64,000 nucleotides of DNA from the NCBI GenBank assembly GCA_947460825.1, contig CANHHA010000007.1:1-64000 (forward strand), given 5' to 3'. Positions 44,624 to 54,526 of the stretch are shown here, in pieces (position 1 is the stretch's first letter; every line of letters begins with the position of its first letter). A program made the translations under genes and the position numbers. The notes beneath the pieces are model-generated. The model did no database searches and was not told the origin of the DNA. It was given only the letters and a program-made list of their open reading frames with translations. This stretch comes from Flavobacteriales bacterium. GTDB lineage: Bacteria > Bacteroidota > Bacteroidia > Flavobacteriales_D > Crocinitomicaceae.

Positions 44624-45172
44624 ATGATGAAAAAATTAGGTATGTATTTTTCTATGGTATTGTTGCTCTCTGCATGCGCAACACAAGTGCCTTACACAAA
44701 TTTAATTCGAGATGAATTTGCGCTTGATTCAGAGGAGAAATTAACCAAAGTTCAATTTTATATTTCTCACACCATTGTAATGGATGAGGAGGTAAAAAAT
44801 GAAAATTCAACTACCACCACCAATGGAACGCTCATCAACAGCTCAAGTACTAAAAAGGAATCGGTAATAGTTCAAGCGGGAACCCCTTGTGTTTTTGATT
44901 CATATGGTACCAAAGGTGAAATTCTGGTTCGTTTTGAAATCGGGGAAGGAAAAACCTTGAAATTCTTTTCGAAGAATGAAGCCAATCGCCGGTATTATTT
45001 TGATGTGGAATGGAATCAACCCGGTGGACCCAAAATTCAATATGGGGATGTGACGTATAAAATCGATGTTATGCGAGGTAGTCCGCGCTCTGCATACATC
45101 AAAGTTGCGAAAAAGAAACTCGAAAAGGTGAAACGCAAAGATCGCTTTGTTCGAGGAATGAAAGTGAAATAA
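44624..45172 (+). CDS. Hypothetical lipoprotein (182 aa)
   Basis: Lipobox LLSACA near residue 18 gives a short lipoprotein. The mature part is beta-rich, with a Ser/Thr/Asn-rich segment (NENSTTTTNGTLINSSSTKKES) and a very basic C-terminus (KVAKKKLEKVKRKDRFVRG). Not recognised. A second ATG 3 nt downstream is equally possible. A terminator follows. Confidence 0.68.
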   Translation: MMKKLGMYFSMVLLLSACATQVPYTNLIRDEFALDSEEKLTKVQFYISHTIVMDEEVKNENSTTTTNGTLINSSSTKKESVIVQAGTPCVFDSYGTKGEILVRFEIGEGKTLKFFSKNEANRRYYFDVEWNQPGGPKIQYGDVTYKIDVMRGSPRSAYIKVAKKKLEKVKRKDRFVRGMKVK

Positions 45173-45176
45173 CACC

Positions 45177-45206
45177 TAAAGCCATTCGAATCGAATGGCT
45201 TTTTAA
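45177..45206 (+). terminator. Terminator after 182-aa lipoprotein gene
   Basis: AAAGCCATTCGA/TCGAATGGCTTT palindrome followed by TTAATAAA; it lies 5 nt after the stop codon. Confidence 0.8.
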
Positions 45207-45216
45207 TAAATACCCT

Positions 45217-48200
45217 ATGAAGCATTTCCTCATCCTATGTTTATTGGTGCAAGCCAGTATGTATGCTCAAAAAAAATCGGCCACTAAAGAATCATCAGCC
45301 CTGCCTTTTGATGAGGGTACTGTTTCCACATTAAGTTTCCGCATGGTTGGTCCCGCGCTCACTTCCGGGAGGGTAGCTGATATTGCCGTTCATCCTACCA
45401 ATAAGGATTTATGGTATGTCGCGGCAGCCAGTGGTGGGGTATGGCTTACCAAGAATCACGGCATCACGTTTCAGCCTATTTTCGATGGCTACGGAAGTTA
45501 TTCTATTGGTTGCGTGAAACTATCTCCATCGAATCCAAATACCGTTTGGGTGGGTTCCGGAGAAAACAATAATCAACGTTCCGTAAGTTATGGTGATGGG
45601 GTTTATAAATCCGTAGACGGTGGAAAATCGTTTACTAACATGGGTCTCAAACAATCAGAGCATATTGGAAGTATTGTTATTCATCCAACGAATGAACATG
45701 TTTTATGGGTTGCGGCGTATGGTCCTCTTTGGAGTAAAGGCGGAGAACGCGGCGTATATAAGTCTGTGGATGGCGGTAAAACCTGGAAACGAACCTTGTT
45801 TATTTCCGATGATACCGGAGTGGCCGAAGTAGTGATTGATCCAAGCAATCCCGAAATTCTGTATGCTTCTGCACATCAGCGCAGAAGACATGAATGGACG
45901 TATATCGGAGGAGGACCTGAATCTACGCTGTATAAGTCCACCGACGGTGGAGAAACCTGGCGTGAAATTGCATCGGGATTGCCAAAATTAGACATGGGTC
46001 GAATCGGCCTTGCAGTATCTCCTGCAGATCCCAATTGGGTCTATGCGATTGTTGAAGGGCGTTATGATAAGGGGGGTGTTTATTTGAGTACCAATAAAGG
46101 AGAATCTTGGAACAAACAAGGAGGGTTTTCTACCAGTGGAAACTATTATCAGGAAATTTTTTGTGACCCATCCAATAAACGTAAGGTATTTGCAATGGAC
46201 ACCTACATGCATCATTCGGAAGATGCCGGCGTTACCTTTAAGCCAACGGGTGAATCACATAAGCACGTAGATAATCATGTCATTTGGATTGACCCATCGA
46301 ATACCGACCACTGGTTGGTTGGATGTGATGGCGGGGTTTATGAAACCTATAGTCATGCCAAGGAATGGCGGTTTTTTGACAACCTACCCATTACGCAATT
46401 TTATAAAGTAACTACAGACAACGATTATCCATTTTATAACATTTACGGTGGTACCCAAGATAATAATTCCATGGGTGGTCCTTCAGGCACAACGAATGTT
46501 AGTGGGATATTAAATACGGATTGGTTTATTACGAATGGGGGAGATGGATTTGAGTCGGCAACGGATTGGAATAATCCAAACATTACATATGCCCAAGCGC
46601 AGTATGGTTGGTTGGTGCGTTACGATAAACAAAGTGGAGAGAAAGTTCCGATTCAACCCATGCCAGCTAAAGGTCAACCCGGGTATCGTTGGAATTGGGA
46701 TGCGCCATTGCTCGTTTCGAAACATGATGCATCTACCTTGTATTTCGCAGCGAATAAGGTGTTTAAGTCTGCCAATAAAGGAGATGATTGGACTGAAATT
46801 TCACCAGATTTAACGCGACAATTGGATCGCAATAAAGTTCCTGTCATGGGACAGGTTTGGAGCATTGATGCAGTGATGAAGAATGCATCTACTACGGTTT
46901 ATGGTAATGTGGTGGCCATGGATGAATCGCCTCTTAAAAAAGGAGTGCTCTTTGCAGGTACAGACGATGGCTTAATCCAAGTTTCGCAAAATGAGGGCAA
47001 GGATTGGAAAAAGATCGAGGCCATTCCAGGGGTTCCCGCTCAAACTCGGGTGAATATGTTGACGGCATCACGATTTAATGATCAAGTGGTTTATGCAGCA
47101 TTTAATAACCAGCGTAACGGGGATTTCAAACCGTATGTGTTTAAGTCGTCAGATTGTGGAGTTACTTGGACCTCCATTTCAAGTAATTTACCTGAACGCG
47201 GAACGGTTTACTGCATTAAGCAAGATTTTAAAACACCCAATTTACTATTTGTTGGAACAGAGTTTGGGGCATATTTCACCACCGACGAAGGACAACATTG
47301 GACAAAACTAAGTGGCTTACCAACCATTGCGGTGTATGATTTAGATATTCAAGAGCGGGAGTGTGATTTGGTAGCGGCTACCTTTGGACGTGGGTTTTAT
47401 GTATTGGACAACTACAGTCCGCTTAGGGGCTTAACCACAGAGGTGCTGAATAAAAAAGCACACCTGTTTGATACCGAAGATGCATTATTGTATGTACCAG
47501 CGGATCCCCTAGGATTGGAAGGTACAGGATTTCAGGGCCATAATATGTGGGCCTCGGAGAATCCGTCTTTTGGGGCAGTGTTCAATCTGTATCTTAAAGA
47601 GGGGATACCATCAATGAAAAGTAAACGTCAAGAAAAAGAGAAGGCGCTTGAAAAGGATAAAAAAGAAGTGACTTACCCATCGATGAATGAATTGCGCGCA
47701 GAACTTCAGGAAACAAAAGCTACTTGTATTTGGGCTATTTCTAATGACGCTGGTAAAGAGATTAAGCGTTTTACTACAACCCCTGCTAAGGGTATTTCTC
47801 GTGTAACGTGGAATTTAAGAAGCAATCCAACAACCACAGTGAATGGCGGTAATAATGGATTTTTAGTGCCGGCTGGTAACTATTCGCTGGAAGTTTATAT
47901 GGTAAGTAATAAAGGAATAGACACCTTGGTGAAGCAGCATGTATTCAATGTGAAGGCATTGAGCAATCAAACCTTAATTGCGAAAAATCCTGAAGAGCTA
48001 AATGCATTCAGAAAAGAGGTAGCAGAAGTGAGTAGAAAAGTTAGCGGCGTAGGAGAAATCATGCAGGAATTTAGCACGCAGCTTGGGTTAGTTGAATCCG
48101 CTTTATTGAATTATCCAAATACAGATATTAGCATGTTACGAGAAATAAAAAGCTTAAGTCTTGGATTAGATTCTTGTAAACTCATTATGTATGGCGATGA

Positions 48201-48459
48201 ATTGTTAACTAAACATGAATTTGAATCAGCACCGAGTATGACGGGACGTTTGGGCATGGTGGAGTATATGTTGTATGACAATACCTCGGGGGTAACCAAT
48301 ACGCATCGAGCGAATTTAGCTGCAGTGAAGGAAGAATTTTCAGGAGTTTCAGTCCGAATTAAACAACTGCTTACCACGTTTTATGGAATCGAAGAGCGTT
48401 TAGCGCAAGTTCCAATTCCGTATACCAAATCCAGAGGACTGCTCTGGAAGGAGGAATAA
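45217..48459 (+). CDS. Large secreted BNR/sortilin-type propeller protein
   Basis: 1080 aa. Signal peptide ends near MYAQKK. Residues about 30-720 hold repeated Asp-box motifs (VYKSVDGGKSFTNM, VYKSVDGGKTWKRT, LYKSTDGGETWREI, VFKSSDCGVTWTSI) that build a VPS10/sortilin-like ten-bladed propeller. After about 750 comes an FlgD/Ig-like segment (GISRVTWNLRSNPTTTVNGGNNGFLVPAGNYSLEVY), then a helical C-terminal region. Such proteins are often called glycosyl hydrolases, but catalytic residues are not evident. No T9SS sorting domain is visible. Confidence 0.87.
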   Translation: MKHFLILCLLVQASMYAQKKSATKESSALPFDEGTVSTLSFRMVGPALTSGRVADIAVHPTNKDLWYVAAASGGVWLTKNHGITFQPIFDGYGSYSIGCVKLSPSNPNTVWVGSGENNNQRSVSYGDGVYKSVDGGKSFTNMGLKQSEHIGSIVIHPTNEHVLWVAAYGPLWSKGGERGVYKSVDGGKTWKRTLFISDDTGVAEVVIDPSNPEILYASAHQRRRHEWTYIGGGPESTLYKSTDGGETWREIASGLPKLDMGRIGLAVSPADPNWVYAIVEGRYDKGGVYLSTNKGESWNKQGGFSTSGNYYQEIFCDPSNKRKVFAMDTYMHHSEDAGVTFKPTGESHKHVDNHVIWIDPSNTDHWLVGCDGGVYETYSHAKEWRFFDNLPITQFYKVTTDNDYPFYNIYGGTQDNNSMGGPSGTTNVSGILNTDWFITNGGDGFESATDWNNPNITYAQAQYGWLVRYDKQSGEKVPIQPMPAKGQPGYRWNWDAPLLVSKHDASTLYFAANKVFKSANKGDDWTEISPDLTRQLDRNKVPVMGQVWSIDAVMKNASTTVYGNVVAMDESPLKKGVLFAGTDDGLIQVSQNEGKDWKKIEAIPGVPAQTRVNMLTASRFNDQVVYAAFNNQRNGDFKPYVFKSSDCGVTWTSISSNLPERGTVYCIKQDFKTPNLLFVGTEFGAYFTTDEGQHWTKLSGLPTIAVYDLDIQERECDLVAATFGRGFYVLDNYSPLRGLTTEVLNKKAHLFDTEDALLYVPADPLGLEGTGFQGHNMWASENPSFGAVFNLYLKEGIPSMKSKRQEKEKALEKDKKEVTYPSMNELRAELQETKATCIWAISNDAGKEIKRFTTTPAKGISRVTWNLRSNPTTTVNGGNNGFLVPAGNYSLEVYMVSNKGIDTLVKQHVFNVKALSNQTLIAKNPEELNAFRKEVAEVSRKVSGVGEIMQEFSTQLGLVESALLNYPNTDISMLREIKSLSLGLDSCKLIMYGDELLTKHEFESAPSMTGRLGMVEYMLYDNTSGVTNTHRANLAAVKEEFSGVSVRIKQLLTTFYGIEERLAQVPIPYTKSRGLLWKEE

Positions 48460-48557
48460 GGTGCTGGAGTAAACCATGCGTTCGTTCAGGTAATAAGTTG
48501 GGTGATATGTTATGTAGCGGATAGATTTCCGTAGGAATGCCTCTATTCCTAAATTGC

Positions 48558-50357
48558 ATGTCGAAACAAATTTTTTTATCCTTAAATCGGGAGCTATTAT
48601 TACATGGCTATTATCTTCGCCTTAAATTAAACAGAGAAGAGGAACGCGTATTAAATTATCGCAATGGAATTCGTGCAGCCATCAAGGGTGAAACGAACCT
48701 TTCTGAAGTTCCATTTTTTGTTCAATTACAATCGATGTATGAGGGGTCAAAAATCCCTTTATTAAGTTCATCAACATCGTTGGAGCTTTTTAAAAGATAT
48801 TCAAGGAATAAGGTGGTGTTTCCATGTTTGATGTATCTCTCGAAGAAACTCGACTCCTCAAAACTTATTGATTCTCCCGTTTATTGGGATCTGGTGATTC
48901 AGCATTTAAATTTAAACGCAAAGGATACAATTGATCATAAAAAACCAGCCTTAAATCTGCTCGTTTCATTATCCAAAAAACTATTGAACATTGAAAATAC
49001 CGATCGATTTATCATCCTTTTTAAGTTTATTTTAAATAATACTACAGATGGTATTTATTCGTGTTTACAGCGTTTTGAGTTAGGTGCGAATGTACTGGGT
49101 CACCAAATTAACTGGGCTAAGCCCATCCGGATTCAAAAGCTCTTTCAGTTATTTACTTATTTACAGAAACATAATGCACCACCTGCGGCATATGAGTTTT
49201 TATGTATTGAATTAGTTCCACGCTTAAACGAAAAAGTGTTTTTAGAGGAAGGCGAACGGTTCGTTGAGTTCATAATACAACTCTATACGTACATTACAAT
49301 TGACTGTTTATATACCTTAAATTTTCAAACGTTAACTGGGTTATACGCCATCTACCGTATAAACCCATCAGTTTTTGAAAATGTTGATTTTGTAGTAATT
49401 AATAAAAAATTTGAGCTTAAATCGCAGGGCAAAGCAATTGATTTTTATAGGTTCCATGGGTATTCTTCCATCATTATTGAACACCTTTTTAGATCTTGGG
49501 GAATATCAATTTATTTTACACGCAATTTCATTGGTGGAAAGCTTACGTACAGAGAGGAACAGTGGCTAAGTGAATTAATCCGGGGAGGTAATTTAGTGTA
49601 TGCGAAAGATTTGCCATGTACGGTTTCAAAAAAATTGGCTCATATCTTTAATACATTACCGGGATCATTTGATGATTCTTCTATTCAGGGTACGGTAACG
49701 GATGGTTTAATAAAAACAGCCTTATTTGAACATACAGGGGACTTAGCTTACGTTTTATATGTTCATCGCTTTATACGTAATGTAGACGAAAGTGAATTTT
49801 GGATTAAAACAGCTATGTTCTTGCATCGGCAAGGACTTCGTGTTGAAACAGGAGGAATAGGAGAGCTCTTTGATTACATTCGCTACCAGGTGTTTACCTT
49901 AAACCGAACGATCGATTTCTCAAAAAAGAAACTCCGAAATTTACAGCAGGATGTCGAAGAATGGCACACTGAATTGAATAACGCTAGACGCTATGGGCAT
50001 CAGGGACTGGTTAAACTTCCTGATTACGGAATCAGCACCTATGCGTATGAAAAACAAGGTAAACAATATATAATCAAGCAGTTAAAAACCAATAAAGAAT
50101 TAATTGATGAAGGTACCGCTTTAAAACATTGTGTTGGTCTTTACACATCACATTGCTTACAGAGTGGTTCCTTTATTTTTTCATTGCGGGAATTAAGGGT
50201 AAATGAGCAAGAAGAAACAGAGGAGAAACGGTGTGTAACGATTGAAATAAATCGCAATCGAATAATTCAGAAAAAAGGACAATATAATCGAACGTGTAAC
50301 CCAATAGAACTTGCAATCATATCCGAATGGATGCGAGAATATAAAATCGCAAGTTAG
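48558..50357 (+). CDS. PcfJ-like protein
   Basis: 599 aa from the ATG at 48558 (MSKQIFLSLN); the tracked start adds seven residues. The C-terminal 150 residues carry the PcfJ block (ELIDEGTALKHCVGLYTSHCLQSGSFIFSLRE followed by CVTIEINRNRIIQKKGQYN). The N-terminal part is a long helical region without export signal. PcfJ is known from conjugative plasmid clusters, but chromosomal relatives of unknown function are common in Bacteroidota, and no conjugation genes are nearby. AT-richer than neighbours. Confidence 0.8.
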   Translation: MSKQIFLSLNRELLLHGYYLRLKLNREEERVLNYRNGIRAAIKGETNLSEVPFFVQLQSMYEGSKIPLLSSSTSLELFKRYSRNKVVFPCLMYLSKKLDSSKLIDSPVYWDLVIQHLNLNAKDTIDHKKPALNLLVSLSKKLLNIENTDRFIILFKFILNNTTDGIYSCLQRFELGANVLGHQINWAKPIRIQKLFQLFTYLQKHNAPPAAYEFLCIELVPRLNEKVFLEEGERFVEFIIQLYTYITIDCLYTLNFQTLTGLYAIYRINPSVFENVDFVVINKKFELKSQGKAIDFYRFHGYSSIIIEHLFRSWGISIYFTRNFIGGKLTYREEQWLSELIRGGNLVYAKDLPCTVSKKLAHIFNTLPGSFDDSSIQGTVTDGLIKTALFEHTGDLAYVLYVHRFIRNVDESEFWIKTAMFLHRQGLRVETGGIGELFDYIRYQVFTLNRTIDFSKKKLRNLQQDVEEWHTELNNARRYGHQGLVKLPDYGISTYAYEKQGKQYIIKQLKTNKELIDEGTALKHCVGLYTSHCLQSGSFIFSLRELRVNEQEETEEKRCVTIEINRNRIIQKKGQYNRTCNPIELAIISEWMREYKIAS

Positions 50358-50367
50358 GCACTAACTT
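50351..50367. terminator. Palindrome shared by two convergent stop codons
   Basis: AAGTTAG-GCA-CTAACTT. The left arm holds the PcfJ-like stop (TAG) and the right arm the SSS transporter stop (TAG on the minus strand). No U-run follows, so a terminator role is uncertain. Confidence 0.4.
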
Positions 50368-51899
50368 AGGATTATATGCCAAATGATATAGGTGCAGTAC
50401 GTTAATGTAATTCCGAGCAACAGCGCTATGCTCACGAGATAGATTATCTGCTTACGAGACCCTATGATGGGTAAGAGCTTTTCTTCAACGGTTTTGGTTT
50501 GGTTGGTTGAGATTAAGGTGACAGTAATCCAAGTTACGGTGGTAAGCAAGGTTACCACTAAAATTCTCGATTCTTCCATTGGTAATTGCCTTAATGGACT
50601 GTTTTCGTGTAGATAGGGATAAATTAAGGTGAATACTCCGGAACTCAACATCGCGCTTAACTGAGACCAGGCATTGATTCTAAACCATATCCACCGCAGT
50701 ATAAATACAGGAGCTACTCCGGCAGAAATAGAAAATGTAATTTTAATGAGTTCCAGGAGGTTCGATACATTAAGCGCCACAAGAACAGATAACACGCTTA
50801 ATGCAAGCATCATAAATATCGAAAAAGAGTGGTGTTCCTTTCGCTTCTTATTGGGATTTATCCATCCATTCCATGCGTCAATGACTAAAAAGGAAGCTCC
50901 CCAATTCAGTAGTGATTCGGCAGTTGTTATAAACATGGCAAAGAATCCTAAAAATACGATGTCTTTACTATACGATGGTAACAGATTAAACAGGGAACTC
51001 ACATAGGCGAGTTCACCCGGCATGCTATGTTCTGAATAACCCAGTAAAGCCACCACATGAATTACCATAAAAAAACCAAGTAAAAAGGAGATTAGGATTG
51101 GTGTGAGTCCCGCTTTAATGGCGTCTTTTGGGGTTTTTACTGCTGTAAAGCGCGAGGTTTCAGCTCCACCACCATCGAATAAGTAACAACTCCACCATTG
51201 CACGCCAAGGTAAATAAACAAGGAAAACCAAGCCGATGAATCGGTAGGGAATAAGCTCCGTTTGGAAGGGTGCTCAACCAAAAATTTCATCCAATCCTTT
51301 TCAAAAATAAATACCTTTCCAACAAAGAAAAAAATTACGAAAAAACTAATAATAAACAGGACGGTGTGCAGCACATCCAGTTTGAGTTTGATGTCGAGTA
51401 CATTCTTGATGGCAAATAATAGCATGATACCACCCCCAATACAGGTGCTTTGGACTGGAGAAATTCCATAAAAAACCTGAATTACTCGAGCAAATCCAAT
51501 TAAATGAAAACTCACCGCTAAGGTCACAACCAATCCCCCCACATAAAGGGCTCTAAATCGATGTAGCCATACTCCTGCTTTTCCAGGAAATCGAAACAAT
51601 ATGAATTGATTGTCGGTAGCTAAGTTGAGTTTATGCCACAGCGGTGCAAATACGAGCGGTACTACAAAAACCCCGAGATTACCCGCCCAAACCATCCACA
51701 TGCCTTGCATTCCATGTTCGGAAATGATCCCAGAAATCAATTGTCCTTGATCCACCGATAGAAATAACATATACAAGGACAAGCCGGAAATCCACCAAGG
51801 GACTTTTTGGTTGGATTTAAAAATTGAGCCGTTTACATTCTTCCATTGAAAGAATGTGATGCTAATCACGAGTAAAAGATATATCGAAATAAGTAACAT
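50361..51899 (-). CDS. Sodium:solute symporter family transporter
   Basis: 512 aa inner membrane protein with about 13 hydrophobic segments, as in the SSS (SLC5) family. The N-terminal WWISGLSLYMLFLSVDQGQLISGIISEHGM corresponds to TM1-TM2; the central GGAETSRFTAVKTPKDAIKAG and LGFFAMFITTAESLLNWGASFLVID match the substrate/Na+ core. The Ser/Thr in TAESLLNWG fits the Na+ site region. Substrate unknown. Monocistronic, convergent with the PcfJ-like gene. Confidence 0.86.
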   Translation of the reverse strand: MLLISIYLLLVISITFFQWKNVNGSIFKSNQKVPWWISGLSLYMLFLSVDQGQLISGIISEHGMQGMWMVWAGNLGVFVVPLVFAPLWHKLNLATDNQFILFRFPGKAGVWLHRFRALYVGGLVVTLAVSFHLIGFARVIQVFYGISPVQSTCIGGGIMLLFAIKNVLDIKLKLDVLHTVLFIISFFVIFFFVGKVFIFEKDWMKFLVEHPSKRSLFPTDSSAWFSLFIYLGVQWWSCYLFDGGGAETSRFTAVKTPKDAIKAGLTPILISFLLGFFMVIHVVALLGYSEHSMPGELAYVSSLFNLLPSYSKDIVFLGFFAMFITTAESLLNWGASFLVIDAWNGWINPNKKRKEHHSFSIFMMLALSVLSVLVALNVSNLLELIKITFSISAGVAPVFILRWIWFRINAWSQLSAMLSSGVFTLIYPYLHENSPLRQLPMEESRILVVTLLTTVTWITVTLISTNQTKTVEEKLLPIIGSRKQIIYLVSIALLLGITLTYCTYIIWHIILS

Positions 51900-52057
51900 T
51901 ATATGATGCTAGGCATTGTATAATACAAATTACCAAAATTTATGAGATTATAGGGTAAAATATGTTTTTACTCAAATTTAACCTTTTGTGACCCCAATTG
52001 TCTCTTTTAATTTCTTATTTTGCATAAACCGCGATACTAACGTTTACAAAAGATTCA

Positions 52058-53152
52058 ATGCCAAAACCAAAATTCCGTATTTCACAAGCCGTATTAAATG
52101 CGCTTAAAATGAAATTGGAAGATGCCTTAAGTTGTCGAATTCAGACCAAACCGGATTGCAAGCAAGCGGCACTTGTTATATCGGATAAGACGGGAAAGAA
52201 GATTTCTGAAAGTACAGTGTATAGGCTTTTTCTGTGGGAAAAAAACATCATTTCGCCGTATGTACAAACCTTAGAAATTTTAGCAGAATTTATTGGGTAC
52301 CCATCTTGGTTTGCATTAGAGGATCACCTACATGAGTTGTGTAAATTCCGAATAAAGAGTGGCGTATTTGCTGATGCATTTGATCGAGAACCATATAGCG
52401 TTCTATTTCACTGCATTCAAATGAAGTCATTCGATGCCTTGCGGAGTTTTTTTAATCAATTTCCTTCGGATGTTTCTTTTGAAAAGAAATTAATCTTAGG
52501 AGAAGAAATTTATGCCGGCTTATATCGAAACCCAGAATCAACGACTGATTTTTATAAAGAATTTCATGCAGTGCCGATCGTTAGAGAATCCTTTTTTGAA
52601 TACTTCGCAGACCCGCAGTTTAAACTACAACATTACGAAGAGGGATTAAATCTATACCTTCAAAACATTCATCCGGATGAATCGCTGCAGTGTTTACAAG
52701 ATTATATCTTCGCCAATTGTTTATTGTTAAGGCACTATTTCTTCACTAAGAATGTTAGCACCTTGGAAGCATTGGGCGATCGACTTTATGTACAATTACG
52801 CGTGAATCAAGATTCGCTAGACCAAATCCACGTATACCCACACATAAGATATCGTTGTTATTATTTGTTTTACAGGTATTTTCATGTGGGCTTTGATGAA
52901 ATCTACTGGCAATGGTTGGTGCAATACGCCATACAACTAGCCCACAAACACATAGGTTGGGAACGTAAAATAATAATTCACACGGTATTAGATGCATTAC
53001 AATTTGATGAAGTTCATCAAAATCTAACCTACGAGCAGTTTAGTAAAGAATTTACAGAGCTCTTTGGCTTAATCCCTCCGCATCTAAATCAAGGTCCGGT
53101 TCAACAGCGCATCCGGTTTTTTGACACGAATGCAGCGCAAATATTTGATTAG
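52058..53152 (+). CDS. Unrecognised protein, paralogue of 53250-54362; putative N-terminal HTH
   Basis: 364 aa, no signal peptide or membrane segments. Residues about 35-90 (ISESTVYRLFLWEKNIISPYVQTLEILAEFIGYPSWFAL) look like a winged or XRE-like DNA-binding region, similar to a pattern seen in Bacteroidota regulators (TLxRxF...TLDxLAxxxGYxxW). The remaining 260 residues are helical, TPR-like, with aromatic motifs (RYRCYYLFYRYFHVGFDEIYWQW). It is clearly homologous over its full length to the convergent neighbour. Function not assigned. Confidence 0.72.
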   Translation: MPKPKFRISQAVLNALKMKLEDALSCRIQTKPDCKQAALVISDKTGKKISESTVYRLFLWEKNIISPYVQTLEILAEFIGYPSWFALEDHLHELCKFRIKSGVFADAFDREPYSVLFHCIQMKSFDALRSFFNQFPSDVSFEKKLILGEEIYAGLYRNPESTTDFYKEFHAVPIVRESFFEYFADPQFKLQHYEEGLNLYLQNIHPDESLQCLQDYIFANCLLLRHYFFTKNVSTLEALGDRLYVQLRVNQDSLDQIHVYPHIRYRCYYLFYRYFHVGFDEIYWQWLVQYAIQLAHKHIGWERKIIIHTVLDALQFDEVHQNLTYEQFSKEFTELFGLIPPHLNQGPVQQRIRFFDTNAAQIFD

Positions 53153-53249
53153 TTGGAGATTTTCACAACACATTAGGATAGTATATTGCCATGGAACAAA
53201 TGTGGTCACTCCATTTCGGTCAAGTCAGGAATAATATATAGCTTCCAAC

Positions 53250-54362
53250 TTAAGAAGCTCGGAAAATTCGTTGGCCATTAAAATAGGTAGAGGCATTAGG
53301 GTCTAATAGACGGAGGACTTCCAAGGGAGTTAGTCCGTAATAATTGTGGTGAAAATGTTCAAAGTTTTTGGGATAACGCACCATAACTTCTTCCAGAAAG
53401 GTTTCTTGAAGTGTTGGATTGATCCCTAAGGTTTCAACGCATGTGTGCAAGATGATACGCCGCTCATGAAGAGAGGATTGCTCCATGATTGAAATGAGAT
53501 ACGGATAAAACCATTCCCAATATTCTGTATCGAATCCGATGGATGGGTACCGGTATAAAAGGTAGTAGGCGAAATACCTAACCCGAGGAAAAATATGAAC
53601 CTCCGCTAATTCGGATTCATTGTACAAGTGATTCTGATACAATAAGTTACCGTATTGTATAGATTTTTTTTGGTTTCCATTGAAAAAATAATATCTAAAA
53701 ACTAGGGCATTTGCGAAAATCAAACCTTGAAGCTCTTGGGGTGATTTTTCGGGACTGAGATGTTGTAAATAGCATTGTAGTCCAAATTCATATTGAGGTA
53801 TCCTAAATTCAGGATCTGCCATCATTTCAAAAAATCCTTCGCGAATGATAGGTAGATTACTAAATTTCTTAAAGAATGGAACATTGGAGCCAGGGTTTTC
53901 TTTGAGAATGTTAAATATTTCTTCACCCAAAAGTTGCTTCTTCGTTATGGAGAGATCGTCGGAGAACTGTTCAAGAAACGGATATACCGATTTGTATTCT
54001 TTGTTGTATATACATAAACGTAAAAGACTTTTATAGGATTGATCAGGAGGAATGATCCCGGATATAAACTGAAAATCGTATAACTCTTGGTAGAAATGGC
54101 AGAAAGCTGTCCAGTCGTTGAAGTCAATAAATTGGGCAAGAATGTCTAAGGTGTGTAAATACGGTTTATTCGTGTTATTGGGGTGTAAGAAAATGCGGTA
54201 AAGGGTATTTCCGGAAACAGAAGTTTGGGTTTTATTGAATACTAAAAGACTCAATTTTTCACAATTTGCTTTATTAAAAAGACGGAAATTGCAATGTGAT
54301 TCAATCATCCATTTCAGACCGTGCACTAAATATTCGGCAAGAGGGTACGAAGGTTTTGGCAT
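53250..54362 (-). CDS. Unrecognised protein, paralogue of 52058-53152; putative N-terminal HTH
   Basis: 370 aa. Shared blocks with its paralogue include the N-terminal MPKP, YRIFL...TLDILAQFIDFNDWTAF, LLGEEIFNIL, LPIIREGFFEMMADPEFR, QGLIFANALVFRYYFF, RVRYFAYYLLYRYPSIGFDTEYWEW and ERRIILHT. Both look cytosolic and may be a regulator plus helical sensor/scaffold. The two genes face each other with a roughly 100-bp gap between stops, so the pair is an inverted duplication. Not recognised. Confidence 0.72.
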   Translation of the reverse strand: MPKPSYPLAEYLVHGLKWMIESHCNFRLFNKANCEKLSLLVFNKTQTSVSGNTLYRIFLHPNNTNKPYLHTLDILAQFIDFNDWTAFCHFYQELYDFQFISGIIPPDQSYKSLLRLCIYNKEYKSVYPFLEQFSDDLSITKKQLLGEEIFNILKENPGSNVPFFKKFSNLPIIREGFFEMMADPEFRIPQYEFGLQCYLQHLSPEKSPQELQGLIFANALVFRYYFFNGNQKKSIQYGNLLYQNHLYNESELAEVHIFPRVRYFAYYLLYRYPSIGFDTEYWEWFYPYLISIMEQSSLHERRIILHTCVETLGINPTLQETFLEEVMVRYPKNFEHFHHNYYGLTPLEVLRLLDPNASTYFNGQRIFRAS

Positions 54363-54471
54363 TACAATTATGTAATTTAAAATTAGCCAAATTCGAAAAG
54401 TAAAGCAGAATAAACATAAGATTAAGTTGGATTAAGTTATTTTATTAGCCTATTCCTTACCGCCAAGCGTT

Positions 54472-54479
54472 TATTTTTG
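54472..54479 (+). promoter_or_regulatory. -7 promoter box of T9SS protein/surface protein operon
   Basis: TATTTTTG about 47 nt before the ATG at 54527. TTAGGA directly precedes the ATG. Confidence 0.4.
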
Positions 54480-54526
54480 CAAAGCACAAAGCATTTTTTA
54501 AAGCTTTTCGATATACTTTTTTAGGA

